Source: JANYCO01 sp031416415 (GTDB lineage: Bacteria; Bacteroidota; Bacteroidia; Cytophagales; Cytophagaceae). From it: 64,000 bases of DNA. Position numbers and translations under genes: made by a program. Location of the stretch: positions 1-64,000 of the forward strand of contig JANOTP010000284.1 in NCBI GenBank assembly GCA_031416415.1, in the 5' to 3' direction. Below, in pieces: positions 10,036 to 19,972 of this stretch; position 1 is the stretch's first letter; every line of letters starts with the position of its first letter. The notes beneath the pieces are model-generated. The model did not search any database. It saw only the letters and a list, made by a program, of their open reading frames with translations, and had not been told where the DNA came from.

Positions 10036-11349
10036 ATGAAAAAAATAGTACAAAAGGTAATTCTTCGATTAAGAAAACATTTGCCTCTGTCAAGAGAATT
10101 GAGGTATGAGTACAAGAGGATTTTACTTACTATACAAATTACACTTGTAGCTTTAGTGGCTACTGTTTTGTTTACACTCATAGATATAGCGCATAAGCAT
10201 TACTATAGTGCTCTTATGGATATTAGTGCAACGTTCTTTTTTGTTTTCGCACTTTATTTGATTTCAAGAGGTAAAATTAATTATGGGAAACTGATTATTA
10301 TATTATATACTTGTCTGACCTTGTTAATAAATGGTTCTAAAGATGGTCGGTATGCTGGCAATGAGTTTTTATGGTTTCCAATTCTTGGCGGAGTTTTTTT
10401 GTTTTTTTCGTCTAAGGAAAGAAAATTCATAGTAATAAGTTTTTTAGTGAGTTTTTTGTCAATAATTTTTCTTGAGTATACAGGGTATTCTTTTTCTTTA
10501 CATGCAGACTCTAATAACGACTTAAATTATTTAAACTATTTACTTAGTTTTTCAATTAGTATTTTAATGATATGTTTTTATATGTATTATTTAATAAAAG
10601 TAAATACAGATTCTGAAAAAAAACTAGAGCGATTAAACCAAACATTATTAAATAGAAATATAAATCTTAAAAAAATAAATAATGAACTGGATAGCTTTGT
10701 ATATAAAGCTTCTCACGATATGCGTGCTCCCTTAACTTCTCTACTTGGTCTTATTGAAGTAAGTAAAAAAGAAACTGATCTGAATGTTTTAAAAACATTT
10801 TCTATGATGCAGGAAAAGTCTATAAGGAAGTTGGATTCTTATATAGTTGATATTTTAAATATTTCCAGAAATGCAAGAATGGAAATAGAAATGAAAGAAA
10901 TAGATTTTAAAGAGCTGTTTGAAAGTGTATTTGAACAACTTAATTTTCTTGAAAATGTATCTATGATAAAGAAAAATATATCAATTGATCAAGATGCGAA
11001 ATTTTATGGAGACGAGACAAGAATAAATACGATCATTAGCAATCTTATTTCAAATAGTATACGTTACATGGATACTGCTAAAGAAGAGTGTAGGATAGAC
11101 ATATTTGTGAAATGTACACTTCATAATGCTGAAATTATTATTACTGATAATGGCTATGGAATTCCCTCTGAACATTTAAATAAAGTATTTAAAATGTTTT
11201 ATAGAGCGACAGACAATAGCAATGGTTCAGGGCTTGGTTTGTATATTGTGAAAGAAACGCTTTTGAAATTAAAGGGGACTATTCAGATATACTCCGAGTC
11301 TAGAAAATTTACAACGGTAGCGGTACAAATTCCTAATTCAATTTCATAA
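10036..11349 (+). CDS. Membrane sensor histidine kinase, orphan
   Basis: A 437-aa kinase with about six predicted membrane helices (residues about 30-52, 58-77, 84-99, 110-126, 131-147, 165-188) and almost no periplasmic domain. A short coiled coil follows, then the HisKA domain with KASHDMRAPLTS (phosphoacceptor His227) and a HATPase domain with ISNLISNSIRY, DNGYGIP and GSGLGLYIVKE. The membrane part may sense a lipid-soluble or intramembrane signal, an inference from its topology. No response regulator lies next to it. The closest gene upstream is glpD, 41 bases away, so co-transcription is possible. Confidence 0.9.
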   Translation: MKKIVQKVILRLRKHLPLSRELRYEYKRILLTIQITLVALVATVLFTLIDIAHKHYYSALMDISATFFFVFALYLISRGKINYGKLIIILYTCLTLLINGSKDGRYAGNEFLWFPILGGVFLFFSSKERKFIVISFLVSFLSIIFLEYTGYSFSLHADSNNDLNYLNYLLSFSISILMICFYMYYLIKVNTDSEKKLERLNQTLLNRNINLKKINNELDSFVYKASHDMRAPLTSLLGLIEVSKKETDLNVLKTFSMMQEKSIRKLDSYIVDILNISRNARMEIEMKEIDFKELFESVFEQLNFLENVSMIKKNISIDQDAKFYGDETRINTIISNLISNSIRYMDTAKEECRIDIFVKCTLHNAEIIITDNGYGIPSEHLNKVFKMFYRATDNSNGSGLGLYIVKETLLKLKGTIQIYSESRKFTTVAVQIPNSIS

Positions 11350-11370
11350 GGAAAATAAACAGATAGTTTA

Positions 11371-11420
11371 CAAATAGAAAAAGCTCGATGGGAAATTTCC
11401 AATCGAGCTTTTGCTATTTG
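11371..11420. terminator. Bidirectional terminator between the sensor kinase and sugar transporter genes
   Basis: AAAAGCTCGAT pairs with ATCGAGCTTTT, and the flanking CAAATAG/CTATTTG extends the stem. T-runs on both strands fit shared use by the two convergent genes. Confidence 0.75.
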
Positions 11421-11438
11421 TAGTTAAATTAAATTATA

Positions 11439-12773
11439 TTATAATTCTTTTGGTTTATGACCTTTAAATCCGAAGTAAGATATATAGAAATAACAAAGTA
11501 TAGGAATAAGAAGTGCAAGTTTTAAATTGCCATCTGTTAGATCGGCTATGGTTCCAAAGAGTAGTGGTAGTATAGCTCCACCTATAATAGCGGTGCATAA
11601 GATACCTGATGCCTGATCTGTATGTTTACCCAGTCCTTTGATGGAAAGAGTGAAGATAGTAGGGAACATTAAAGAATTACAGAATCCTACTAATAAAAGC
11701 GTCCACATGGAAACAATACCAGTAGAAAGTATAGAAATTGAGATTAAGCTTACTGCCATTAATCCATAAACGCCTAAGGTTTTTCCTGGATTAAATTTAT
11801 TTAATATAATGGTACCTAGAAATCTTCCTATCATAGCAGCTCCCCAATAGAAGGTAACGTACTCGCCTGCTTCTTTTGCTTTCATAGCCATTACATCTTT
11901 CATTTCAAGGTAATTTATAATATGGCTTCCAATCGCTACTTCAGCTCCAACATAAACGAAAATTCCAATTGCTCCAAAAATTAGTTGTTTGTATTCCCAA
12001 ATACTTGATTTTTGAATTTCTCCAGAAGTATCAATTTCTCCTTCCCCATGACCTATGGCAGGAAGTTTTATAAAGTATAATACAGCTCCAAGTAATGCAA
12101 ATACACTAGCTATACCTATATAGGTAGTTTGTAAATAGGAAAGATCAATTTTAGAAAGAAAATTATTGAGTAAAAGAGAGAGTTCTGAAGAAAGGTTGTC
12201 ATAACTTTTCGCACCTTTTAAAGCATCAGGCATATCAGGTAAATTAGACAATATTATTCTTGTGCCAATTATTGGTGCAATCGTTGTACCCAATGAATTC
12301 AGTGCTTGTGTAAGTGTTAGTCTTGAGGAAGAAGTTTCGGGACTACCTAAAATTGATACGTATGGATTTCCTGCCACTTGTAAAAGAGTAATTCCGGATG
12401 CGAGTATAAATAAAGCACCAAGAAATAAGCCATACATCCTTAATTCGGCTGCTGGAAAAAATAGTGCACAACCAAGTGCTGCAATAAGAAAACCTGCAAT
12501 CATGATTGGTTTATAGCCAAATTTTTGAACCAGTTTACCACCTGGTATTGACATGATACCATAAGCACCAAAGAAACAGAAGTTGATAAGATTAACTTGC
12601 CAATATTTTAAAACAAATAACACCTTCATGTAGGGAATTAAAATATCGTTCAGACAAGTAATAAAACCCATCATGAAAAATAATACCATTAAGGAATATA
12701 ATGCGGTGCTATAATTTTGACTTGTTCCTAAAGTCGAAGAGTTGGAGATTTTTCCTTGCGGTGCAATTGCCAT
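11439..12773 (-). CDS. FHS-family sugar:H+ symporter (glucose/galactose or L-fucose type)
   Basis: A 444-aa major facilitator protein with 12 predicted membrane helices. The FHS (fucose-galactose-glucose:H+ symporter) signature is visible: FFMMGFITCLNDILIPYMK in the first helix, GGKLVQKFGYKPIM as the helix 2-3 loop, and AGNPYVSILGSPETSSSRLT after helix 4. The length fits GluP/FucP. The central loop contains IDTSGEIQKSSIWEY. The substrate cannot be fixed from sequence; Bacteroidota homologues are mostly annotated as glucose/galactose transporters. There is no adjacent kinase or isomerase to suggest a particular sugar. Confidence 0.9.
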   Translation of the reverse strand: MAIAPQGKISNSSTLGTSQNYSTALYSLMVLFFMMGFITCLNDILIPYMKVLFVLKYWQVNLINFCFFGAYGIMSIPGGKLVQKFGYKPIMIAGFLIAALGCALFFPAAELRMYGLFLGALFILASGITLLQVAGNPYVSILGSPETSSSRLTLTQALNSLGTTIAPIIGTRIILSNLPDMPDALKGAKSYDNLSSELSLLLNNFLSKIDLSYLQTTYIGIASVFALLGAVLYFIKLPAIGHGEGEIDTSGEIQKSSIWEYKQLIFGAIGIFVYVGAEVAIGSHIINYLEMKDVMAMKAKEAGEYVTFYWGAAMIGRFLGTIILNKFNPGKTLGVYGLMAVSLISISILSTGIVSMWTLLLVGFCNSLMFPTIFTLSIKGLGKHTDQASGILCTAIIGGAILPLLFGTIADLTDGNLKLALLIPILCYFYISYFGFKGHKPKEL

Positions 12774-12866
12774 TTTTTTAATTTTTTGGTTAGGTAATAC
12801 TAAGATTGAGGGCTAATTTAATCTTATTTTATTGAAATATTATAAAATATAATGTGAAATTTTATA

Positions 12867-13757
12867 CTAATTAGTTTTTTTATCATTTTTAAAACTTACA
12901 AGATAGACACCCGATAGTATTATTATAAGATACCCCATTTTTTCAAAGCTAAAACTATCTTTGCCCCAAGAGATAGCAACGATCGAAGCCAGCAGTGGTT
13001 GTAAATAAATATAACTTCCCGCAATCGAAGGGTTTACATATTTTAGCACCGCCGAGTTTAGGTAATAGGCCACCAGTGTAGCAAAGACAAGTACAAAGGC
13101 TAATGCTCCCCACGCTTCAGAAGTTAATGTTTTCCAATCGGTTGTTATAAAGTCTTGATATCCAAAAGGGATAATCATAAAGAAGCCGAGGAAAAAAATC
13201 CATTTTAGAATTGTAAAGGGATTATAGCGTTGCATGAGAGGTTTGGTAGTAACGAGGAAACAGGCCCAAGAAATCGCGTTTATAAATACTAAGAAGTCGC
13301 CCGAAAATAATCCTTTTACGGAAGCCTGTCCAGAATTCAGGATAAGTAATGCAGCACCAATACTTCCTAGTAGTACGCCAATAATTTTTATAAAAGTGAT
13401 TTTTTCTCTAATTATAATTGAAGAGATTAATAACACTATAATTGGTGTTATAGTCATCATTAATGAAGCATTTATAGGTGTGGTTAGGTTTAGTCCTTCG
13501 TAAAAAGTCATCTGATTGAGTGCGATACCGAAAAGTGCTGCAAGAAATATTCTCAAATAATCTTCTTTTTTGATAGATTCTTTTACAAAGAAAAAATGGA
13601 TAATACTGAAGATCACTATACACACTATTCCTCTGGTAACTACTATAGCCAAGGGTTTTATAAATTCTGGCATGACCATTTTTGAAATGGTATAATTGAG
13701 TGCTCCGATAAGTGCGGCAGCGATGAGCATCAAATGTGCTTTTAGTGATGTTTTCAT
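12867..13757 (-). CDS. EamA/DMT family exporter
   Basis: A 296-aa protein with ten predicted membrane helices arranged as two EamA repeats: the first spans about residues 5-140 and the second about 148-290 (ISWACFLVTTKPLMQRYNP, then SYIYLQPLLASIVAISWGKD). The ending in YLIIILSGVYLVSFK and the total length are typical of drug/metabolite exporters. The substrate is unknown. It lies divergent from rarA (128 bases between starts) and downstream of nothing else on its strand. It is not a recent duplicate of the other EamA gene at 24248, as the two differ throughout. Confidence 0.9.
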   Translation of the reverse strand: MKTSLKAHLMLIAAALIGALNYTISKMVMPEFIKPLAIVVTRGIVCIVIFSIIHFFFVKESIKKEDYLRIFLAALFGIALNQMTFYEGLNLTTPINASLMMTITPIIVLLISSIIIREKITFIKIIGVLLGSIGAALLILNSGQASVKGLFSGDFLVFINAISWACFLVTTKPLMQRYNPFTILKWIFFLGFFMIIPFGYQDFITTDWKTLTSEAWGALAFVLVFATLVAYYLNSAVLKYVNPSIAGSYIYLQPLLASIVAISWGKDSFSFEKMGYLIIILSGVYLVSFKNDKKTN

Positions 13758-13885
13758 AAAGTGCCAAAGATAACTAATTTTAGAAATTAGATTTTGCTAA
13801 TGAACCATAGAAATTAAAGATTGGAAAATGCTTATCTTGCAAGCGGAATCTGATGGTCTTAATCAGAATTTAAAATTTAGAAACG

Positions 13886-15151
13886 ATGCACACAAATATT
13901 CCCCTTGCCGAAAGAATAAGACCCTACTCGCTGGATACCTACATTGGTCAGCAACATTTGGTAGGGAAGGGGGCTATAATAAGAAATGCTATAGAAGCGG
14001 GCACTATTCCCTCGATGATTTTTTGGGGGCCTCCTGGTGTTGGGAAAACTACACTGGCGAATATTATAGCGAATAATCTTAAAATGCCTTTTTATTTATT
14101 GAGTGCTGTGAGCTCGGGAGTAAAGGAAGTGAGAGAAGTAATAGAGCGAGCAAAATCGAACAGTAAAACTATTTTATTTATAGACGAAATTCATCGGTTC
14201 AGTAAATCTCAACAAGATGCTTTGCTTGGAGCTGTTGAAAAAGGTATTATAACCTTGATTGGTGCTACCACAGAAAATCCTTCTTTTGAAGTTAATTCAG
14301 CATTGCTTTCTCGTTGTCAAGTTTACATTTTGAAAAATCTAGAGAAACATGATTTGACGGGGCTTTTAGAGTATGCCTTGAAAAATGATGTGGAATTAAA
14401 AAACAGAAAAGTAAGAATAGATCAATACGAAGCACTGTTGAATATTTCTGGAGGTGATGCAAGAAAGTTATTAAACTTACTTGAATTGGTGGTGCAATCT
14501 ATTCCAGATAAAGAGATAATTATTACAGATGATGTGGTAATGAAAATAGCTCAGAAAAAAGTAGCACTGTACGATAAAGGTGGAGAAATGCATTATGATA
14601 TTATTTCCGCTTTTATAAAATCAATACGGGGAAGTGATCCGAATGCTGCTATATATTGGTTGGCAAGAATGATAGAAGGAGGAGAAGATGTTGCCTTCAT
14701 CGCTAGACGTTTGGTAATTTTAGCATCAGAAGATATTGGAAATGCAAATCCTACAGCATTGGTAATGGCAGTCAATTGTTTTGATGCTGTAAAAGTAATT
14801 GGTTACCCAGAGGCTCGTATAATATTGTCGCAGGCTACAGCGTATCTTGCTTCTTCACCTAAAAGTAATGCATCGTATGTCGCAATTAATGAGGCTCAAC
14901 GATTAATTAGAGAGCACGGTGATTTGCCAGTACCGATTCATTTGCGCAATTCTCCTACAAAACTCATGAAAGATATTGGGTATGGTAAAGAATATAAATA
15001 CGCGCATGATTTCGAAAATAATTTTATACAACAAGAATACCTGCCCGATGAAATAGTTGGGATGAAATTGTATGAGCCGGGTTTAAATGCTAGGGAGGAT
15101 GAGCTTAGACAACGTTTGAAAAAATTATGGGGAAAGAAGTACAACTATTAA
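13886..15151 (+). CDS. rarA: Replication-associated recombination protein A (RarA/MgsA)
   Basis: RarA is a AAA+ ATPase related to clamp loaders that acts at stalled replication forks and single-stranded gaps. The 421-aa protein has Walker A GPPGVGKTT (residues 48-56), Walker B FIDEIHRFSKSQQDALL, sensor 1 LIGATTENPSFE and the C-terminal helical tetramerisation region with EDIGNANP and NSPTKLMKDIGYG. The length is close to the usual 420-450. The ATG fits the family start (LAERIRPYSLDTYIGQQH follows). A hairpin at its very end probably terminates the convergent subtilase transcript. Confidence 0.95.
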   Translation: MHTNIPLAERIRPYSLDTYIGQQHLVGKGAIIRNAIEAGTIPSMIFWGPPGVGKTTLANIIANNLKMPFYLLSAVSSGVKEVREVIERAKSNSKTILFIDEIHRFSKSQQDALLGAVEKGIITLIGATTENPSFEVNSALLSRCQVYILKNLEKHDLTGLLEYALKNDVELKNRKVRIDQYEALLNISGGDARKLLNLLELVVQSIPDKEIIITDDVVMKIAQKKVALYDKGGEMHYDIISAFIKSIRGSDPNAAIYWLARMIEGGEDVAFIARRLVILASEDIGNANPTALVMAVNCFDAVKVIGYPEARIILSQATAYLASSPKSNASYVAINEAQRLIREHGDLPVPIHLRNSPTKLMKDIGYGKEYKYAHDFENNFIQQEYLPDEIVGMKLYEPGLNAREDELRQRLKKLWGKKYNY

Positions 15152-15166
15152 TACTTCATTCCCCAT
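15127..15166 (-). terminator. Hairpin overlapping the rarA stop, likely terminator for the minus-strand subtilase
   Basis: A 15-bp stem with one mismatch (15127-15141 with 15152-15166) and a 10-base loop. On the minus strand it is followed by ATAATTTTTTC, a usable T-tract; on the plus strand the tail is not T-rich. It therefore best serves the 1130-aa protease gene and overlaps the last codons of rarA. Confidence 0.5.
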
Positions 15167-15176
15167 AGCAGTAGTT

Positions 15177-18100
15177 TTAGTATTTAACTATTTTTTTGTT
15201 TACTACATTTCCTCCTGATTTAAGTTTTACATAGTAAATTCCAGAAGGATATTCGCTCATGTTTAGGGTAGTATTTTTAGTGCCCTGAGACATTAAAATT
15301 GTAGTGCCAAGCGCATTTATTAATTCCATTGATAAGTCTTCTGGTAAATTATTATTTTCAAAATCAATCGTTAAGATATTGGAAACTGGATTAGGATAAA
15401 ATTTCAATTCAGTTCCATTTAAACTTTCTGCTGTATTCGATATTGTTTGTACTTTTAAAACTCTTGTCAAGGTATCATAACAATTCATGGGGCTTATTCC
15501 TGAAAGTTTTATAGTGTAGTACCCTTGTGTATTATAGATATGAGTAACAGAATTACCTGTTGCCGTAGTTGCATCCCCAAGGTCCCATGAAATAGAGGAA
15601 GCACCGAAAGACTGATTCACTAGTAAAAGAGAACCCCCAACAGGTAGTTGTATCGTATCAGTACTTGGGAAATAAGCCAAGATCATATTGTCTTTTTTAA
15701 TATAAACTGACTTTAAATTACTATAGAATAAAGAGTCTTTGTTGGCAACATATATTGTGTCATCCTGCGATACATTTAACATCGTATAGCTTGGTCCTGT
15801 GAATAGAGGAGTAGTAGAAGTAGGAGTATTGAAGAAAGCAAATTTAGTTCCGTTGGTTGGAGTTATGGTTAGATCAATGGTGTCTTGCCTGCAAATTGTG
15901 GTATTAGAAGCCATTGGAACTGGGCCTTGTTTTATAGAAACAAATTTATCTCTAGCACTTTGTGCTACTGTTAACAGCTCAAAAATATTATCTGCAGCAA
16001 TAAAGGCAAAGGCTACCGTTTCAGTTTTTCCAGGAGTGAAATTTAAGATTTTAGCAGACGTAACTTGCGAAACTTCGCTTCCAAAACTCGCCATTCCTGC
16101 TTGTTTTCTTGCCACTCCATAGGCCATTGAATTATATTTTCTTGTAGTATTAAAATTACCATAGGCATTTATACTTCCTCCAATTGCAGGATATTCTAGA
16201 GAATAGCAAGAAGGTACATTGTCTGTAAGAAGTGCTACACCCGCTACTTTTGAGCCTCCAAGTGTGCTATAGGTATACGCTACTTTTCTAGCATCGTCCC
16301 AATCTGCTCTATTATAATTTGGATCTGCAATATCCCAATCGGTATATATTCCAGCAAAAATAGAGTCGTAAGTTGTTGCAGATTTATTAGTAATGTTGTA
16401 TTCAATAATTACAAATTTATCGTTGGGTGTATTTTTCCAAGCATACGATTTTTGTTCTATTTCTACTCCCAGAATTTGTCCAGATATTGCCGAAGAGTCA
16501 TTGAAGGTAGAGCGAGCTTCTTGATCTTTTATAGTTGAATTAACATAATGAGCGCTTTTTATAATTTCAAATTCATTATCAGCAAAAGGATAAGAGCTTC
16601 TTATACAATCTGAAACTTTTGTTGTGGAAGTACCAATCATTAATCCACCTTCGAATAATAAGGGATTATTTAAATAGGTTAACCCTAGTCCATTTGTAGT
16701 AGGAAAAGTATTATAGCCAATGCGCCCGTTCGACGTTATAGTAGTTTTTATTTTATTGGTATCAATGTCGAGGTAGGCTGGATTGACAATAAATTTAAAA
16801 CCTTGGTAATCGTAATAATTTTTAGACGGGTCTGTCAAGATAAGAACAAGCTCTATTACTTGATCGATACCTGCATTTTGATTTATAATTATTTTAAAAG
16901 GATCAGATATGTTATTTTTACCAGTTAGACTGTCCACTAAGCCAAGGTTTGAAGTACTATCGTAGACTGTTGCAAATCCATTATTACAAATCATTTTTAT
17001 AGTTAAGTTATTTGCCTTTGATAAATAATTAAAAAAATCATTTGTAATGGTGAGCGTATCGCCACTAAAAAATTTTTGTCCATGTTTTCCAGTTACCGCA
17101 AAGTCTAGCATTCGAACAGATGGAATAGTAGGACTGCTAAGCGATTTATACATATTTAATTTTCTACCGATCTTATAACGACTTTCTGGTAATGTTACAT
17201 CAAATGTATCAAGTATATCTCCTGTTACTCTTAGTAGTTCACCTGCTTGAATAGCGGATAGTTGTGGATATTTGGATCTAACTAATGCTGCCGCTCCTGC
17301 TACAGTAGGAGAGGAAAAAGAGGATCCACCAAATGGTTCACTACTATCGCCGGAAGTGGATGACCAACCGCCTTGTAGTGAAGATAAGTCAACTTTAAAA
17401 CTATAGGTCATACTTAGCTCAATAGGATCAAAAAGTTGTCTAATCTCTACCAAGGTATCGTATAGAGGTGAGGTGATAGTATCCAGCCCCGCTACCGAAA
17501 ATACATTGTCATAAGATCCGGGATAAATGTCTCCGTCTATATTCTTATTTCCTGCTGCCGCTATAATAAGTACATCTTTAGTAAGTGCAGCATCGTTTAT
17601 AATGTCTTGGCTAGCCTGTGAGTAGGCAGAGAATCCTCCCCATGAAAGATTCATAACTTTTACGCCTCTTTTTGCAGCATATTGTATGGCAGCATAGCCT
17701 CCAGATAGAGATCCTGATGAAGTACTTATTTTAACAGGAAGGCATTTGCAATTATAGCCAGTGCCAGTTGTGAAGATATTATTGTCAGGAGTGGCAGAAC
17801 AAGCGCCTTGAACTTTTATACCGTGATGAAATGGATTTCCAGCTACATATTCAAAAGTAGGGTTATTATCCCCATTGCCGGTATCCCATCCGTAATAATC
17901 ATCGATATATCCATTAAGATCGTTATCGGAGCCATCAATTGGATCAGCGAGGTTGAGTTTTAAATTATTAATTAAATCTTTGTGGGTTAATTCTGTTCCT
18001 GTATCTAGTACGCCAATTACTACATTGGGATCTCCTTTTTCTATATCCCAAGCTTTATAAGCGTTAATTCTTTGTAGTAATAATTCTCCTGAAGCTGTCG

Positions 18101-18569
18101 GTTGTGATATCGGATCATTTGGCAAATATTGCATTTCAACCAAGTATTGTGGTTCAGCATATTCTACTAGACCCGAAGCTATTAATTTATCTATTAACTC
18201 GTAAATAGGAATTTCTGGATTAAAATTTAGGACATGCATCAAAGACAAGTCTGGACCCTTTTGTTTGTTATTTCTACTTATTGCAGATTTAGTAGTTTCG
18301 TTAATCGAAGGAAACATTTTTACAAATTTCTCTATCTTATATTTCTTTAATACTTCGGTTAGAGCGGGAATATTTTTGAGTGCAGTAATATTATTGGTGA
18401 AATGTCTAAATTCAGGTTTTAATTTTAGTACGATAGTTCCAGGAATTATATTCTCATTGGTATTAATGTTAGTTTTAGAAACTGGATTTTTTTTAAATTC
18501 TTGAGCAATCAAAGAACCTGAAAATAAAATAGCTAAAACAAATAGTGAAATCTTATTGAATTGACTCAT
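15177..18569 (-). CDS. Secreted subtilisin-like serine protease (S8) with PKD domain and T9SS sorting domain
   Basis: A 1130-aa protein with signal peptide (FVLAILFSGSLIAQ, residues 10-23), an inhibitor-like propeptide to about 150, and an S8 catalytic domain. The triad is visible as D189 in VVIGVLDTGTELTHKDL, H249 in HHGIKVQG and S417 in GGSSFSSPTVAG; N341 in AAAGNK is the oxyanion residue. Long beta-rich regions follow, then a PKD domain (SISWDLGDATTATGNSVTHIYNTQG split around residue 1000) and a C-terminal sorting domain (ELKFYPNPVSNILTIDF ... GIYYVKLKSGGNVVNKKIVKY). The H motif HGIKVQG departs from the usual HGTHVAG but keeps the catalytic His. Expected role: cell-surface or secreted proteolysis through the type IX system. 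Confidence 0.93.
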   Translation of the reverse strand: MSQFNKISLFVLAILFSGSLIAQEFKKNPVSKTNINTNENIIPGTIVLKLKPEFRHFTNNITALKNIPALTEVLKKYKIEKFVKMFPSINETTKSAISRNNKQKGPDLSLMHVLNFNPEIPIYELIDKLIASGLVEYAEPQYLVEMQYLPNDPISQPTASGELLLQRINAYKAWDIEKGDPNVVIGVLDTGTELTHKDLINNLKLNLADPIDGSDNDLNGYIDDYYGWDTGNGDNNPTFEYVAGNPFHHGIKVQGACSATPDNNIFTTGTGYNCKCLPVKISTSSGSLSGGYAAIQYAAKRGVKVMNLSWGGFSAYSQASQDIINDAALTKDVLIIAAAGNKNIDGDIYPGSYDNVFSVAGLDTITSPLYDTLVEIRQLFDPIELSMTYSFKVDLSSLQGGWSSTSGDSSEPFGGSSFSSPTVAGAAALVRSKYPQLSAIQAGELLRVTGDILDTFDVTLPESRYKIGRKLNMYKSLSSPTIPSVRMLDFAVTGKHGQKFFSGDTLTITNDFFNYLSKANNLTIKMICNNGFATVYDSTSNLGLVDSLTGKNNISDPFKIIINQNAGIDQVIELVLILTDPSKNYYDYQGFKFIVNPAYLDIDTNKIKTTITSNGRIGYNTFPTTNGLGLTYLNNPLLFEGGLMIGTSTTKVSDCIRSSYPFADNEFEIIKSAHYVNSTIKDQEARSTFNDSSAISGQILGVEIEQKSYAWKNTPNDKFVIIEYNITNKSATTYDSIFAGIYTDWDIADPNYNRADWDDARKVAYTYSTLGGSKVAGVALLTDNVPSCYSLEYPAIGGSINAYGNFNTTRKYNSMAYGVARKQAGMASFGSEVSQVTSAKILNFTPGKTETVAFAFIAADNIFELLTVAQSARDKFVSIKQGPVPMASNTTICRQDTIDLTITPTNGTKFAFFNTPTSTTPLFTGPSYTMLNVSQDDTIYVANKDSLFYSNLKSVYIKKDNMILAYFPSTDTIQLPVGGSLLLVNQSFGASSISWDLGDATTATGNSVTHIYNTQGYYTIKLSGISPMNCYDTLTRVLKVQTISNTAESLNGTELKFYPNPVSNILTIDFENNNLPEDLSMELINALGTTILMSQGTKNTTLNMSEYPSGIYYVKLKSGGNVVNKKIVKY

Positions 18570-18665
18570 ATTATTCTTGGAATAATTTAATATTATAACA
18601 ATATATCATACTATATACTATAAAGTAACCTTAAAAGTTTGAAAAGGATACGCTTATTTTTAGCA

Positions 18666-18697
18666 AGACCCTCAATTTATTTAAAAATCAAGGGTCT
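18666..18697 (-). terminator. Probable terminator after the lipoprotein gene
   Basis: AGACCCT pairs with AGGGTCT around an AT-rich, partly paired loop, 58 bases beyond the stop of the minus-strand lipoprotein gene. The downstream T-content on that strand is modest (TTGCTAAAAA), so the call is moderate. Confidence 0.45.
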
Positions 18698-18754
18698 ATA
18701 TTAGAATAGTATAATTTTTTTTAAATTAGTACTAAAAATTTAAATAGATAAGGG

Positions 18755-19972
18755 TTAATTCTTAGTTGCTATGCGAGTTGCTTTTAGCATATTATTAGCT
18801 CTTGTTCCCCAGTGATAGCCCAATTCAAAAGGTAAGTCTTTTATTGTAGAATCTTTTTCATAGGCTATTTTTAAATCAGGTTCTTTTATATGAGGGAAAT
18901 CCACAACTGGTTTTGCGTATTTTCCATACAATTGAATTTTCCATTTTTCTTTATCAAAATAATGAAATGCAATACCAGAGTCATCTTGCACTATGGCATC
19001 ACTGTTGTCAAATATTGTATTTCTTACTGTGGAAAAGTCACGATAGTGTAATAAATAAGAAGCAGATTTTAAATAGGTATGAACTTTTCCTATATTTTGA
19101 AGGTAGTTGCCTAGGCCTTTATTTGCTTTTATTCCAGCATCTCCTAGGTCACATTTGAAATAATAGACAGAGCGAAGGTCATTAGAGCCTTTTACTAGGA
19201 AATCAATTCTTACACCCTTAGAGCCTTTGTATTTACTGCTGTCTGAGCGTTCGAAAACAGTCCCACTAGTATCGATTCCTACATTCTTTATATCTACAAT
19301 CGTATTACCTGTTCTTTTTAGAAAAAGACACATTAATGGAAGTGTACCGTTAACATTTTTTTTCTGAAGATCGCGAAGCATATTTTTTGTTATAAAATAG
19401 CTTTTCTTCAACAAATCATTGAGCGAAAGTTCTACAGAAAGATAATATTGTTGTTTCTGTTTTTCAGACATGGTATTAAAATCAGGTAACTCTCCAATTG
19501 GCTCTAAGGCTAACAAGGTATAGGTTTTAGCTTTTGGAAATAAAATGAACGCATTCAGGATATCTGGTCCTGAGAAAGGGTAAAAAACATTTGTTGAGCT
19601 AGTGTTAATTTCTGCCAATTCCGCTGTTCTCCATTCACGCATTTTTTCAAATCTTTTTTCTTCAATAATAGCCCAGCTTGAATCAAAAGAAGCAGTAAAG
19701 GATTTCCAGCTTTTAGTTGTGTCTATAGAAGATAACTCACTACCTTCTTCTTGTGCAATACCTGAAATAGCTCGCGCTATTTGATCGAATTTTTTATCAA
19801 ATACCAATGCTTTTTCACTTTTAATACTTGCAGTATCTTCAGGATTCGTATCGGTTTGGTTGTCATCAGAACTTACGGAATCTTTTGCCGTTCCTGTGTT
19901 TCTTTTTTCTTCACATGAGAAAAGTACTGCGGAGAAAATAATTGCTAAAAAGAATATTCTAGTTGTTTTCAC
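18755..19972 (-). CDS. Hypothetical outer-surface or periplasmic lipoprotein, 405 aa
   Basis: The N-terminus is a lipoprotein signal, FFLAIIFSAVLFSC, with Cys20 as the modified residue, followed by an acidic, Asp/Glu/Ser/Thr-rich linker (residues 21-55). No known domain was recognised in the rest. It starts with GTG, and its first 14 bases overlap the end of the APC permease gene in another frame, which suggests translational coupling. An association with amino-acid transport is inferred only from that coupling. Confidence 0.75.
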   Translation of the reverse strand: MKTTRIFFLAIIFSAVLFSCEEKRNTGTAKDSVSSDDNQTDTNPEDTASIKSEKALVFDKKFDQIARAISGIAQEEGSELSSIDTTKSWKSFTASFDSSWAIIEEKRFEKMREWRTAELAEINTSSTNVFYPFSGPDILNAFILFPKAKTYTLLALEPIGELPDFNTMSEKQKQQYYLSVELSLNDLLKKSYFITKNMLRDLQKKNVNGTLPLMCLFLKRTGNTIVDIKNVGIDTSGTVFERSDSSKYKGSKGVRIDFLVKGSNDLRSVYYFKCDLGDAGIKANKGLGNYLQNIGKVHTYLKSASYLLHYRDFSTVRNTIFDNSDAIVQDDSGIAFHYFDKEKWKIQLYGKYAKPVVDFPHIKEPDLKIAYEKDSTIKDLPFELGYHWGTRANNMLKATRIATKN

